From: Azolla caroliniana
Lineage: Eukaryota; Polypodiophyta
DNA length: 64,000 bases
Assembly: GCA_043228905.1 (NCBI GenBank)
Contig: JBHGNT010000022.1
Coordinates: 6,820,001 to 6,884,000, forward strand
Reading direction: 5' to 3'
Under the pieces are notes generated by a model, which had not been told where the DNA came from, did not search any database, and saw only the letters and a list, made by a program, of their open reading frames with translations. Each line of letters starts with the position of its first letter. The stretch's first letter is position 1. This document shows positions 10,934 to 20,748 of the stretch, piece by piece. A program made the translations under genes and the position numbers.

Positions 10934-11850
10934 ATTGCAAATGGTTTTGCTACGACCGAGGCGTATGTGGGCTTCGACCTAGTCCTTGGCATTTGTAACT
11001 CTCATTCCAAATGCCATTCAATAACCCAGTTATCGTATCGTACCACTCGACGGATTGCCTATGTGAGTGATTTTGGTTCTTCAGGGAAAGTCAGGAGTAA
11101 ATCTTTAACATCATTTCGTAGTCTGTATCGAAATTGCTCCATCAATGCTTAATCATCCCAAGGGATATCTATCGTAGGCGAGTAGATGGAAATCTGCAAT
11201 GTATGTGGAGGATGGACGATCACCTTGACGTAATCGTCGGATTTTGTTGATTTTGGTCCTTATGCTATCAATATCTCCAAAACGGGCTTTAAACTCGCTT
11301 ATAAACTCTTCAAAAATATTTAGTAATGGAGATCTTTTTTCTAACAACGGACTGAACCATGCCAAAGTTGAGCTACTCAACAACGTGCCTACAAGACCCA
11401 CTCGTGATGCATCGGTGGGATATCAGGAAGGATGCATTTGAATGACTAATCGTACATGATTAAGGAATCCTCTAAACTATGATCGTGTTCCATAGAATTT
11501 CATAGGAAGGTTGATCTTGGGCTCTTTATGAATCCCTTGAATACGTCGTCCTTGTTGTTGCAATGGTGTAACAATGGTTGCTTCAAGTTGTTGCACGTGT
11601 AACGCTAGCTCCCCATGTTGTTGTTGCAACTCCCCATGTTATTGTTGCACTTGCTGCTTTTCTAAAGGGATTTGTTGAAGATCCCCCACCAACCGTTGAT
11701 TTTCTTGTTCCACTGTGACAAACCTTTCTTTCAAGCCCTACAACTCTGAGAAAACAGATTGGTATTCTTGAGCGCTAATAGTTGCCATAGTATTGGAGGA
11801 AGGAAGGATAGGAAGATTAGTATGAAGGGAAGGAGCGATGTTAAGCTGAA
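10934..11850 (-). pseudogene. gypsy A-left gag
   Basis: This is the Gag capsid domain of the outer element, continuing across the gypsy C insertion. The block at 11153-11401 reads VGTLLSSSTLAWFSPLLE and FEEFISEFKARFGD, typical of the retrotransposon Gag domain. Further right lies the N-terminal Gln-rich coiled-coil part (about 11560-11760). Gypsy B is inserted at 11851, just before the gag start, in the 5' untranslated region. Confidence 0.82.
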
Positions 11851-12213
11851 TGTCATGAACATCGAGTCGAATTCAAGCCTTAGGTCCTTGTATATATATA
11901 TTTCTCCTAGAAAGACTTTAGACTTTAAACCTTTGTATAAAGACTGGTATGTAAGACTGAATATTTAAGACTTAGTATGTAAGACTTGGCATGCAAGAAT
12001 CAGTATGCTTAATATTATAGTATGTATGACTTGGCATGAGCATGCTTATCATGCATCACTATATGTATAAAAAGGGTTGATCTCCCTTGTTAACATCAAG
12101 GAGATCAACACCAGTCATGGAATAGATATTCATACTCATTGTCATCAACTTATCCATCTCTCTATCTCATCAACTTGCCCATCTCTTTGTCTTCCAATTG
12201 TTCATTCGTGATA
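11851..12213 (+). repeat. 5' LTR of gypsy B
   Basis: A 363-bp repeat from TGTCATGAACATCGAG to CGTGATA, where the terminal CA is mutated to TA. It contains short repeated GTATGTAAGACT motifs and a TATAAAAAGGG sequence near 12066, a likely TATA box. Confidence 0.88.
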
Positions 12214-12259
12214 GATTGATCTCCTTCCTTCTTTTTGTCTTCTTTCTCAATACACTATC

Positions 12260-13204
12260 ATGTTAGAATCATCTAGTAACATTGAGCAAATTTTGGCGGT
12301 GTTGCATCAACTCCAACATGAGAATGCAAGCTTACAAAACTCAGTTCAAGAACTTCAGGTAGCAACGACGGTTATACCTCACCCGATTATTGACCCTTCT
12401 GTTGTAGAACCTAATGTTTGCTTGCCAGAAAAATTCAATGGAACAAGGTCGCGATTAAGAGGCTTCATCAACCAAATTTGCCTTATTATTCGTCTTCAAC
12501 CCCGACAATATTCTGATGACTTTCGACAAGTTGGGCTGATCGGCACGTTGCTAACAGGACAAGCACAAGCATGGTTTGCCCCTCTAGTAGAGACTTCTTC
12601 GCCTCTTTTGAATGACTTCCATGCATTTCTTATCGAATTTGAGGCAACTTTTGGGGAGACTGACAAACGACAAGCCGCGCTCAACAAACTATACGCATTA
12701 CAACAAGGAGAACGTGCAACATCAATCTATGCATCTGAGTTTCGTCAGCTCGCATGCGATGTGGAACGGGATGAACAAGCCCTCCTCGATCAATTCCGTC
12801 AAGGATTACGAGGTGATATAAAAAATCCTTTGCTTAACTTTCCTGAGCCCACATCTTTGAATAAGGCTATTTCCCAAGCTGTGCGTTGCGATAACCGTCT
12901 CTTTGACTTTCGGCAAGAGGTATGTCCTCTTCGGATCCATCCACCTTGGCCAACCGCTTCATCTTCATTGTCACCTCCCACCATAGATTCTAGCTCCCCA
13001 ATGGAGATCGATCGAATTCGCTATCGACCACTGACTAACGTGCAACGACAACATCGACGAGCTAACAATTTATGTCTCTATTATGGCGACCCTGGCCATT
13101 TGATCTGTTCTTGCCCAAAAAGGGGACCCCACCGAACACCACATCATGTGGATGGGGTTAACATTTTCTACCAATTGGAAAACTCCAATGTCCAGTTGCA
13201 GTAG
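12260..13204 (+). CDS. gag: gypsy B Gag (314 codons)
   Basis: Gag forms the particle and packages element RNA. It starts with ATG at 12260, shortly after the 5' LTR. Residues 1-40 are heptad-like and polar (a coiled coil is likely). The retrotransposon Gag domain occupies about residues 60-220 (GLIGTLLTGQAQAWFAPLVE, FEATFGE). A CCHC knuckle near residue 277 reads CLYYGDPGHLICSC, with the second cysteine replaced by tyrosine. It ends with a TAG at 13202-13204; the protease frame opens six bases later. Confidence 0.85.
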   Translation: MLESSSNIEQILAVLHQLQHENASLQNSVQELQVATTVIPHPIIDPSVVEPNVCLPEKFNGTRSRLRGFINQICLIIRLQPRQYSDDFRQVGLIGTLLTGQAQAWFAPLVETSSPLLNDFHAFLIEFEATFGETDKRQAALNKLYALQQGERATSIYASEFRQLACDVERDEQALLDQFRQGLRGDIKNPLLNFPEPTSLNKAISQAVRCDNRLFDFRQEVCPLRIHPPWPTASSSLSPPTIDSSSPMEIDRIRYRPLTNVQRQHRRANNLCLYYGDPGHLICSCPKRGPHRTPHHVDGVNIFYQLENSNVQLQ

Positions 13205-13209
13205 GGGTT

Positions 13210-14400
13210 GTGCATCTGAACCACAAGAGTCAACAATTGTGTCAAGGGCCCAATCAACCGACTTCTTCGACAACAAGCTTCACTCTTCTGGTCACTCTTC
13301 AGTTTGGCTCCAACACTCTAAAGAAAAAAGCTTTGTTGGATTTTGGGGCTAAATTGTGCTTTATTGACATCATATTTGCACGGACACACAACATTCCAAG
13401 CAACAAAATAATTGTCCCGATTCCAGTTGATGTGATCGATGGTCGAATGCTCTCTTCTGGTGCAATCACAGATACAACAATTCCCTTGAGTCTCCACATA
13501 GGAACCCACCAGGAAGAAATCATTTTTAACCTCATCACATCACCTCGACATCCTATCATCTTGGGGTTATCATGGCTCGAGACTCACAATCCAATCGTGG
13601 ATTGGCGATCTCGCTCCATCAATTTCACCTCGAATTCTCTCCCACAAGGGATTACTTCCACTCTTCTTCGAGCTAATGCTCCGCCATTTGTTTGGCCGCC
13701 TACTTCGGTGAGGACCATGTCAACGGTTGCTCCCACTCATGTTTCGGGGACAACTACAGTTTCTACTCCAGTGAGCACTACATCAATGGTTGCTACGACT
13801 CCAGTCTCCGCTCTGGTGAGGACCGTGTCAATGGTTGCTACCTCTCATGTTTTGGGAACAACTCCCGTTTTTGCTCCAATGAGGACCACATCAATGGTTG
13901 CTCCGATTCCCATCTCCGCTCCAGTGAGGACCACGTCAACAGTTGCTCCCACTCATGATTCGAGGGCAACTCCCATCTCTTCTCCAGTGAGGATGACATT
14001 AGTGGTCACTCCCATTTCGTCTTCAACAAGAACCATATCAACGATTGCTCCAATAGAAACAACATTGATAGTTCCAACCGCACCGGCCTCGGAAACAGAT
14101 TCCACTCTTGTTCGGGTAAGTGATACAATGTTAATTGCATCCATTTCTAATTCTAAGGACATGGCGGTCATGTCCACTCCAGACACTACCCTATGTAGTA
14201 GCTCTTTTCCATCGAAATACAATGATTTCTTTGATGTATTTGAGAAGAAAAATGTTGATCACTTGCCTGAACATCACCCATACGATTGTCCAATTGACTT
14301 GAAAGATGGTGCTTGTCCTCCTTTCGGCCCTATCTATGGGTTATTTGAACCTGAACTCAAGGCCCTCAAAATATACATTGAAGAGAATCTCGCAAAGTGA
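13210..14400 (+). pseudogene. gypsy B protease with long Ser/Thr/Val repeat domain
   Basis: 396 codons. The protease block (about residues 20-140) has LLDFGAKLCFID, so the catalytic D-S-G is D-F-G, and ends with IILGLSWLETHNPIVDW. Residues of about 160-285 are degenerate repeats of the type VRTTSMVAPTxVSGTTPV, rich in Ser, Thr, Val and Pro and unusual between protease and RT. The last part (FFDVFEKKNVDHLPEHHPYD) is the normal lead-in to RT, cut by a TGA at 14398. Confidence 0.82.
13700..14010 (+). repeat. tandem repeat array within gypsy B pol
   Basis: Imperfect copies of a block like CAGTGAGGACCACRTCAAYGG recur at about 13712, 13767, 13818, 13878, 13922 and 13985, spaced about 45 to 63 bp. 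All spacings keep the reading frame open, which suggests expansion while the protein was under selection. Confidence 0.7.
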
Positions 14401-15869
14401 TCCATTGGCCCCTCAAAATCTCCAGCTGGCTCTCCTATTCTATTTGTCAAAAAGAAAGATGGAACTCCACGCTTATGTATCGACTATCACGGGCTCAATC
14501 GAGTCACTGTTCGAAATTGCTATCCACTACCTCTAATCCCCGAGCTCCTCGACCAACTTCGGGCTAGGTGTATATTCTCCAAAATTGATCTCAGAGGTGC
14601 CTACAACTTGGTACGTATCAAGCCTAGAGATGAGTGGAAAACGGAATTTCGAACCGCGTACGGGCATTTTGAATACATGGTAATGGCATTTGTTCTCACA
14701 AATGCTCCTGTTGTTTTTCAACATATGATGAATGACATCTTCCAAGAATAGCTGGACCAATTTGTGGTCATCTATCTCCACGACATACTTATCTTCTCAC
14801 AGGACTACATAGAGCACACCAAGCTCGTCCAACTTATCTTGTCCAAACTTCGGGAACATGGACTTTATGCGAAACCCGAGAAGTGCAAATTTGATCGAAC
14901 CTCAATTGAATTCCTTGGTTACGTCATTTCATCTAATGGTCTCACTATGGATAAGAAGAAAGTCGCAACAGTTCAAGAGTGGGAAGACCCACCAAGGTCA
15001 AGGATGTGCAATCATTTTTGGGTTTTGCCAACTTCTATTGCCTATTCATCCAAGGATTCTCTACACTAGTGCAACCACTTATAGCACTCACTCAGAAGGA
15101 TTCCCCTTTTTGCTGGACTCCAACAACCCAACTAGCATTCGAGACACTAAAGAAAGCTTTTACCTCGGCTCCGGTAATTTTTCATCCAGATCTGATCAAA
15201 CCATTTACAGTCGAAACTGATGCCTCTGACTTCGCCATTGGTGCCATTCTCTCTCAATCAGATAAAAACGGGTTCCTTCAGCCTGTTGCCTTTTTTTCTA
15301 GGAAGTTCACACCCCCCGAGATCAACTACCCAATTTATGACAAAGAACTCTTTGCCATTATTGCCGCCTTTGAAGAATGGCGTCCTTACTTGGCGGGTGC
15401 CCAAAACCGTATCCAGGTGGTGACCGATCACAAGAACCTTGTCTACTTCACCACTACTTGCATTTTGAATGGAAGGCAAGCGCAATGGTCGACCTTCCTA
15501 GCCAATTATGACTTTGAAATTGTTTTTTGTCCTAGTGCCCAACATGGTAAAGCCGATGCGCTATCTCGACGTTCGGATTTCGAAATTCGGCTAGGGGATA
15601 CAACCTACAATCAACAATCACATTGTCTCCTACAGCCACATCAATTTCAACTCTGTGCAACTTATATGGCCGTGGATGAATCATTACTCAATGCCATAGC
15701 CACAAATACTGCCACCGACAAATTTGCACAAGAGATTAGGGAGAATCTTAACAACTCATCCAAGGGCGAGGTACGGAATATTGATAACCAATTTATGTTT
15801 CGGGATGGTTTTCTTTTTCGGTACAACTTAATGTATGTCCCAGATGGTCCTTGTTGTTTCGTATCTTGA
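14401..15869 (+). pseudogene. gypsy B reverse transcriptase and RNase H
   Basis: RT copies element RNA; RNase H removes the template. Visible blocks are [33 protein letters not shown] and FGLTNAP-like AFVLTNAP. The catalytic motif reads VIYLHDILIFS, where YLDD is expected. After a frame change near 14990, RNase H reads VETDASDFAIGAILSQ and IYDKELFAIIAAFEEWR, followed by VTDHKNLVYF. Stops occur at 14398 and 14749, and the frame closes at 15869. Confidence 0.88.
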
Positions 15870-17137
15870 AGGAATGCCATGAAGATGCCCTAGCTGGACA
15901 TTTTGGCATTGCAAAAACTTTGGAGTTAATATCTAGAAGTTATTGGTGGCCATAACCTTGGAAACTTGTTAAAGAATTCGTGAAAACATGTGATACATGT
16001 GCCCGCACCAAAGCAGTACATCATCGTCCCTATGGTCTACTTCAACCTTTGCCAAATCCAAATAGGCCATGGGCCTCCATCTCGACGAACTTTATCACTA
16101 ACCTTCCAGACATTGATGTATTCAATTCAGTATTAGTGGTGGTTGATAGATTCACAAAGATGGCACACTTTATTCCATGTTCTAAGGCAATTTCAGGTAT
16201 GGAAACAACAGATCAATTATTAACAAATATTGTGCGCCTTCATGGTTTACCGGATGACATTATCTCTGATTGCGGTCCCCAATTTATGTCTCATTTCTGG
16301 AAACGCCTCTTCCAAACACTTGGAACTTCTACAAAATTTTCGATAGCATTCCATCCTGAGACAGATGGACAAACGGAACGAGTGAATCAGATTCTAGAGC
16401 AATATCTCCGATGTATGATAAGTTATCAACAAGATGATTGGATCAAATTTCTTCCAATGGCCGAGTTCGCCTACAACAATACTCTCCACACATCAACTAA
16501 CATAACACCCTTCTTCGCAAACTATGGGTTCCATCCACGCTTTAACATAGCTATCCCTGTTGGTTCTATGAATCCATCTACTAAAGAACAAGCTCGTCTG
16601 ATGAAAGAAGTGCATCATGACCTATCCCTCGAACTCTCCATTGCTCAAGAACGACACAAAGAGAAGGTTGATCGACATTGGTGGGATGCACCTAGTTTTA
16701 AAGTCGGCGACATGGTCTAGCTATTACGACGGCATATTCTGACTACTCGTCCATGCAACAAACTTGATTACAAAAAATTGGGTCCGTTCCAAATTTTTGA
16801 CAAAGTCAACCTCGTAGCTTTCCATCTTGCTCTTCCATCACACTACCGAATTCACAATGTCTTCCATGCATCTCTTCTTGAGCTCTACCATCCATCCTCA
16901 ATTCCAGGAAGAAGCATCAAGCTGCCACCCCTTGTGGCATTGGCAACCGGGGATGAGTATGAAGTTGAGACCATTCTAGACTCGCGCATAAGCCGACGAA
17001 ATATCCAGTATTTGGTCTTGTGGAAAGGATATCCCATTTCTGAGGCCACATGGGAGCCTACAAAAAATTTACTCAATGCCCCAGATGTGGTTCATGATTT
17101 TCATCTCCGATATCCTCACAAACCTACACCTTCTTGA
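15870..17137 (+). pseudogene. gypsy B integrase with chromodomain
   Basis: The zinc region reads CDTCARTKAVHHRPYG. The core shows SISTNFITNLP, where the first catalytic aspartate is replaced by asparagine; SDCGPQF keeps the second and DGQTERVNQ the glutamate. A stop after VGDMV at 16718 separates the SH3-like end. The chromodomain at about 16950-17130 reads YEVETILDSRISRRNIQYL, LWKGYP and ATWEP, closely fitting plant chromoviruses. It ends 24 bp before the 3' LTR. Confidence 0.9.
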
Positions 17138-17161
17138 AGTCGGCTCTTAAGGGGAGGATAA

Positions 17162-17772
17162 TGTCATGAACATCGAGTCGAATTCATGCCTTAGGTCCTT
17201 GTATATATATATTTCTCCTAGAAAGACTTTAGACTTTAAACCTTTGTATAAAGAGTGATATGTAAGACTGAGTATGTAAGACTTAGTGTGTAAGACTCAG
17301 TATGTAAGACTTGGCATGCAAGAATTAGTATGCTTAATATTATAGTATGTATGACTTGGCATGAGCATGCTTATCATGCATCACTATTGGCATCGAGTCG
17401 AATTCAAGCCTTAGGTCCTTGTATATATATATTTCTCCTAGAAAAACTTTAGACTTTAAACCTTTGTATAAAGAGTGGTATGTAAGACTTAGTATGTAAG
17501 ACTCAGTATGTAAGACTCAATATGTAAGACTCAATATGTAAGACTTGGCATGCAAGAATCAGTATGCTTAATATTATAGTATGTAGGACTTGGCATGAGC
17601 ATGCTTATCATGCATCACTATATGTATAAAAAGGGTTGATCTCCCTTGTTAACATCAAGGAGATCAACACCAGTCATGGAATAGATATTCATACTCATTG
17701 TCATCAACTTATCCATCTCTCTATCTCATCAACTTACCCATCTCTTTGTCTTCCAATTCTTCATCCGTGACA
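17162..17772 (+). repeat. 3' LTR of gypsy B with internal duplication
   Basis: 611 bp against 363 bp for the 5' LTR. The excess comes from a tandem copy of the first 220 or so bases: CATCGAGTCGAATTC occurs at about 17170 and again at about 17392. A purine tract (TTAAGGGGAGGATAA) lies just upstream, and the repeat ends in GTGACA. Confidence 0.9.
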
Positions 17773-17937
17773 CTAAAGACAATTTGGCTCAAATTGTCAA
17801 GGATAGTACTAGAGGCAAGGATAATTAGTACTAAAGATAGAGGAGAATAATGAGGATTAGTACTAAGAAGGGAAAGATTGTATGAGAATCACGAGAGAGG
17901 AGAGAGAAAGAGAGAGAAAGAAAGAAAGAAAGAAAGA

Positions 17938-18409
17938 TATATTAACGTCTTCTAAGGCCAAAATTGGCCCATGAGACAAATGGTTTACAAAAAAAAAAGG
18001 GATATTTACCCATTCATCGAAAGTAAAAAATAAAAATAAAAATAGAGTTTTAAGCTAAATAGTTCTAGTAAAATAAAATAACAAACATGTTCTACAATGA
18101 AAATGATGTTATACTATGCCTAATTTCATTTCCATCCAAGTCTCTCGAAGAGAAGCGGGGGATCAAAGGGTTTCGATGTGGATGTGGCCTGTGGTCCCAA
18201 TGTAAAAGGTACCCCAACCATAACTTCTAGTCGACGTAGCTCACGTTCCCTTATCATCTTAATCCTTTCTACTTCGTGTTGACTTGTTTTGAAGCCCAAC
18301 ATCCGTGGGGGTTTGGTTGTTCTTTGCGTTTCGGCTTCCTCAAGAGAGAGGCAAAGCTGGGTAAGTGTATCCACATTCATCGTCTCCCCTTGTTCCTGAA
18401 AATTTATAT
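17938..18409 (-). mobile_element. short LINE-tailed insert in LTR microsatellite
   Basis: The element lies in the GA-rich microsatellite of the LTR. Its left end (3' end on the minus strand) matches the 3' end of the LINE at 48422-48462 at about 33 of 41 positions, including CGTCTTC and ATGAGAC. It ends in a GAAA-type microsatellite at 17905-17937. The rest does not resemble that LINE. It may be a 5'-truncated copy of a related LINE or a non-autonomous element mobilised by one. Confidence 0.65.
18126..18380 (-). CDS. unrecognised 84-codon ORF in the LINE-tailed insert
   Basis: Begins with ATG at 18380, about 30 bp inside the right end of the insert, and ends with TGA. The product is polar and charged, with a likely helical stretch (EVERIKMIRERELRRLEV) and a C-terminus FERLGWK. 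I do not recognise the family. It could be the end of a LINE ORF or a captured piece of a cellular gene. Confidence 0.4.
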   Translation of the reverse strand: MNVDTLTQLCLSLEEAETQRTTKPPRMLGFKTSQHEVERIKMIRERELRRLEVMVGVPFTLGPQATSTSKPFDPPLLFERLGWK

Positions 18410-18728
18410 TATCATGACAACAAGAAGTATATTATATTATATGAAGAAAGATACCAGAACATCTAGGAGGCTTAAGACTCGCATTGAATCGAATTGGTTC
18501 TCAATAATGCCATGTGCCTCTTTTTATAGTGTGCTTAGGAGTATTCTTGATATTTCTAGAATGTTCCAGAGAAATTTAGAATATACATGGATTTCCTAGG
18601 TGAAATAATAAATGAAAACAAATATTCTTTTTATTACAATGTGTAGCTTAATGGAAGGGCTTCAACCCATGTGACACAAGGTAATGTGTTCAAATCCTTT
18701 TGAAGCCATACCATGCTATATCATGACA

Positions 18729-19291
18729 GTTGTCTCCAATTCGTCTTCATCCCTTCATCACGTTAGACCACGTCCGGGTCTTGGCCTTCTTCCTCTAGTT
18801 GGCTCTGTCCTTCTTGACTTTGTCGTCATCGCCACTTGTTCTGACTTGTTCAGATGTGTTGACTTTCTCAATCGACTCGGCTTCCTTTTTCTTCTTGTCT
18901 CCCCCTGCTTCGGTTGTTTCCTTCTCTCAGGCTACTTGTCTAGTGCCTTTGCTGGATTTCCCAATTCCCGTTCCAGTTTCCTCCTTCTTTCTCCCCTTCA
19001 AGTGTGGCATGTCGAGATGTTGAAGACTAAGCATCTCCGAAAAATGTTACAACTTGTCCAAGCTAAGGGGTTTGGTGAAGATGTCGGCAGTCTGCCGATC
19101 CGTCAAAACATACACAAGTTCGACTTCACCGGAGGACACACTCACGGACAAAATGGTAGTGAACCTCAATGTGCTTGGTCTAGGTGTTGAAAACGGGGTT
19201 CTTTGATAGCTGAATGATGTTGAGGTTGTCATAGTAGATCGTTGTCGGATCGGATATCCCCAACTGCAATTCCTTTAGAAGCTGGCTATAG
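18729..19291 (-). pseudogene. copia E RNase H end and start of tail
   Basis: The minus strand reads LLKELQLGISDPTTIYYDN, KHIEVHYHFV and VLTDRQTADIFTKPLSLDKL, the end of copia RNase H. A charged tail continues to 18729, and its continuation lies at 2666-2303. Gypsy D is inserted at about 19292. On the far side of gypsy D, copia E resumes in the N-terminal half of RT, so roughly 300 codons of RT and RNase H are missing. Confidence 0.8.
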
Positions 19292-19905
19292 TGTGTAACC
19301 GGGGTGGATTGGGCAAGTCGGCAATGTGCAACATGTGCACATGTATAGTAGCAAAATGGTGTAAAGAATAAGGAGGAGAATTTATCCCACATTGTAACGT
19401 CTCTCCCTCCTTGGGCTATAAAAGGAAGGGAGGGGTCTCTTGTGAAGGGTTGCCCATTTTGAGTCGTAGGGGTATTATACCATTTTGTGGAGGGTCTTTC
19501 TTTTTATAGGGTTAGTACTTCCTGTTTTCTTTCCTTCTTCTTCTCCTTCTCGAGAAGTCGGGCGCCGCAGCTATGGCAGCAAAGTTGTTAGGTTAACTTC
19601 TTTTCATCTGAGCGTAGCCAGCTTGAAGCCATGGTTGTAACATTTCCCTTGTAATATATATAATCGTATCAGTTTGTGCATATTGGTGTATTCGGTGGTG
19701 ACGGGAGCACATCCCCTCTCTTTGTTTCCTGTGTATACAAGTCGATGCGCGCGCATGCTCTCTCTTCCCTTCTCGCTCTCTCCCTCTCGTGTTCGGTTGC
19801 CTCCAGGTCATGTCCGGAGTTGGTTTTCTTGGCATCCCTTTTCTCCCTCATCCGAGATCCCCATGGTCCCGCCCTTTCGACACGTACGTGCATAATAACG
19901 CGACA
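19292..19905 (+). repeat. 5' LTR of gypsy D
   Basis: About 614 bp from TGTGTAACCGGGG to AACGCGACA. A TATA box is likely at GGCTATAAAAGG near 19412. Immediately downstream TATTTGGTGAACCCAAC is a plausible primer site. The exact left end is uncertain by a few bases. Confidence 0.75.
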
Positions 19906-19942
19906 TATTTGGTGAACCCAACATGAAGGGCGGCAAGCGAGA

Positions 19943-20748
19943 ATGGAGTTGGAAGAAGGCGACTTCACGCAACTTTTTGTCGAATCGGTGAGGGAGTTTG
20001 GACGAGTAACAACAAGAATGGAGACAGCACAACAAGTTGTTGACCGAGTGGTCGAAAGAGTCGGCCGTTTCAACGGGGACGAAGTCCCATTCTACTTGGA
20101 AGCCTACAACGCAAAAATGGAGGAGCGAGACGTAGACGAGGCATTGAGGCTAGAGTTCTTCTATCGGGTTGTCGTTGTTCGTATGCACGCGGAAGTGAAG
20201 GAGCTCTGAGAAGCTCATAGTTCGTGGGAGGCCTTCGAAGAGGCGCTCCTGCAGGCATATGGAGGATGTGGGAAGAGCCGGGGAAGATGCGGCTTCGACC
20301 AGTTGATGGCATCGGCAAAGACCCATTGGGGTGCAACGAAGGCGTTCCGAGAGTTCGAGCGACGACTTGCTCGTCTCCCAGAGCGGGAACAAGGTTTGGT
20401 GGGGGCAGAAAAAGTCCTGTTGTTCGTTAAGTCGATCGACCAGCGGAACGGGAGGCCATCGGGATTGAGCTCGAAGACGAGGACAGAGCGAATGGCTTTA
20501 CGGAGGATTGGTCGAAGGTCGGAAGGGTATTCCAACGGCTAGACGATGAGCGAGCCGAGAAGGCTAGGAGGAAGGCGTGTGACAGCGTACCATCACAGTG
20601 GGAAGAGGCCGAACGGCAAAAAGAGTCGGCAAGGCTCGGCTTCGCGGCCAGGATTGTGAAGGCGTATGCAGATCACGAGGCAATGCTCGAGGCACAAGAA
20701 AGAACGAGGCCGCAAGCAGACGCCGAGGAGACGGACTTGCCCCACTAG
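19943..20748 (+). pseudogene. gypsy D Gag
   Basis: The ATG at 19943 follows the primer region. The frame reads MELEEGDFTQLFVES, FNGDEVPFYLEAY, then a TGA at 20207-20209, and continues in the same frame with SSWEAFEEALLQAYG and FERRLARLPEREQGLV. Near 20440 the frame shifts and continues IGIELEDEDRANGFTEDW to a TAG at 20746-20748. That is about 268 codons of Gag-like sequence without a visible zinc knuckle. One stop and one frameshift make this copy inactive. Confidence 0.8.

Larger units (their letters stand above)
11851..17772 (+). mobile_element. gypsy B, near full-length chromovirus
   Basis: Both LTRs, gag, protease, RT, RNase H, integrase and chromodomain are present in order. Flanks CTGAA (11846-11850) and CTAAA (17773-17777) form a target duplication with one transition. 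It lies between the primer region and gag of gypsy A-left. Coding is interrupted by several stops and frameshifts, and catalytic residues in protease, RT and integrase are changed, so the copy is inactive. Confidence 0.92.
2667..18728 (-). mobile_element. gypsy A-left, Ty3/gypsy chromovirus split by nested insertions
   Basis: The 3' LTR is at 2667-3140 and the 5' LTR at 17795-18728. These two LTRs are closer to each other in sequence than to the LTR at 7086. The flanks are consecutive parts of one copia tail: the left flank ends GCTAT and the right begins GTTGT, each one transition from the GCTGT seen in related copies, so they are probably the decayed target duplication. Inside are RT-RNase H-integrase-chromodomain, a duplicated segment (6312-8003), protease and gag, gypsy C, gypsy B and a LINE-like insert. 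Confidence 0.75.
17795..18728 (-). repeat. 5' LTR of gypsy A-left, interrupted
   Basis: On the plus strand it runs from TGTCAAGGATAGTAC to ATATCATGACA. Without the insert (about 17938-18409) it would be about 460 bp and is very close to the 3' LTR at 2667-3140. The short stretch 17778-17794 still matches the leader beside the other gypsy A 5' LTRs. Confidence 0.85.
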
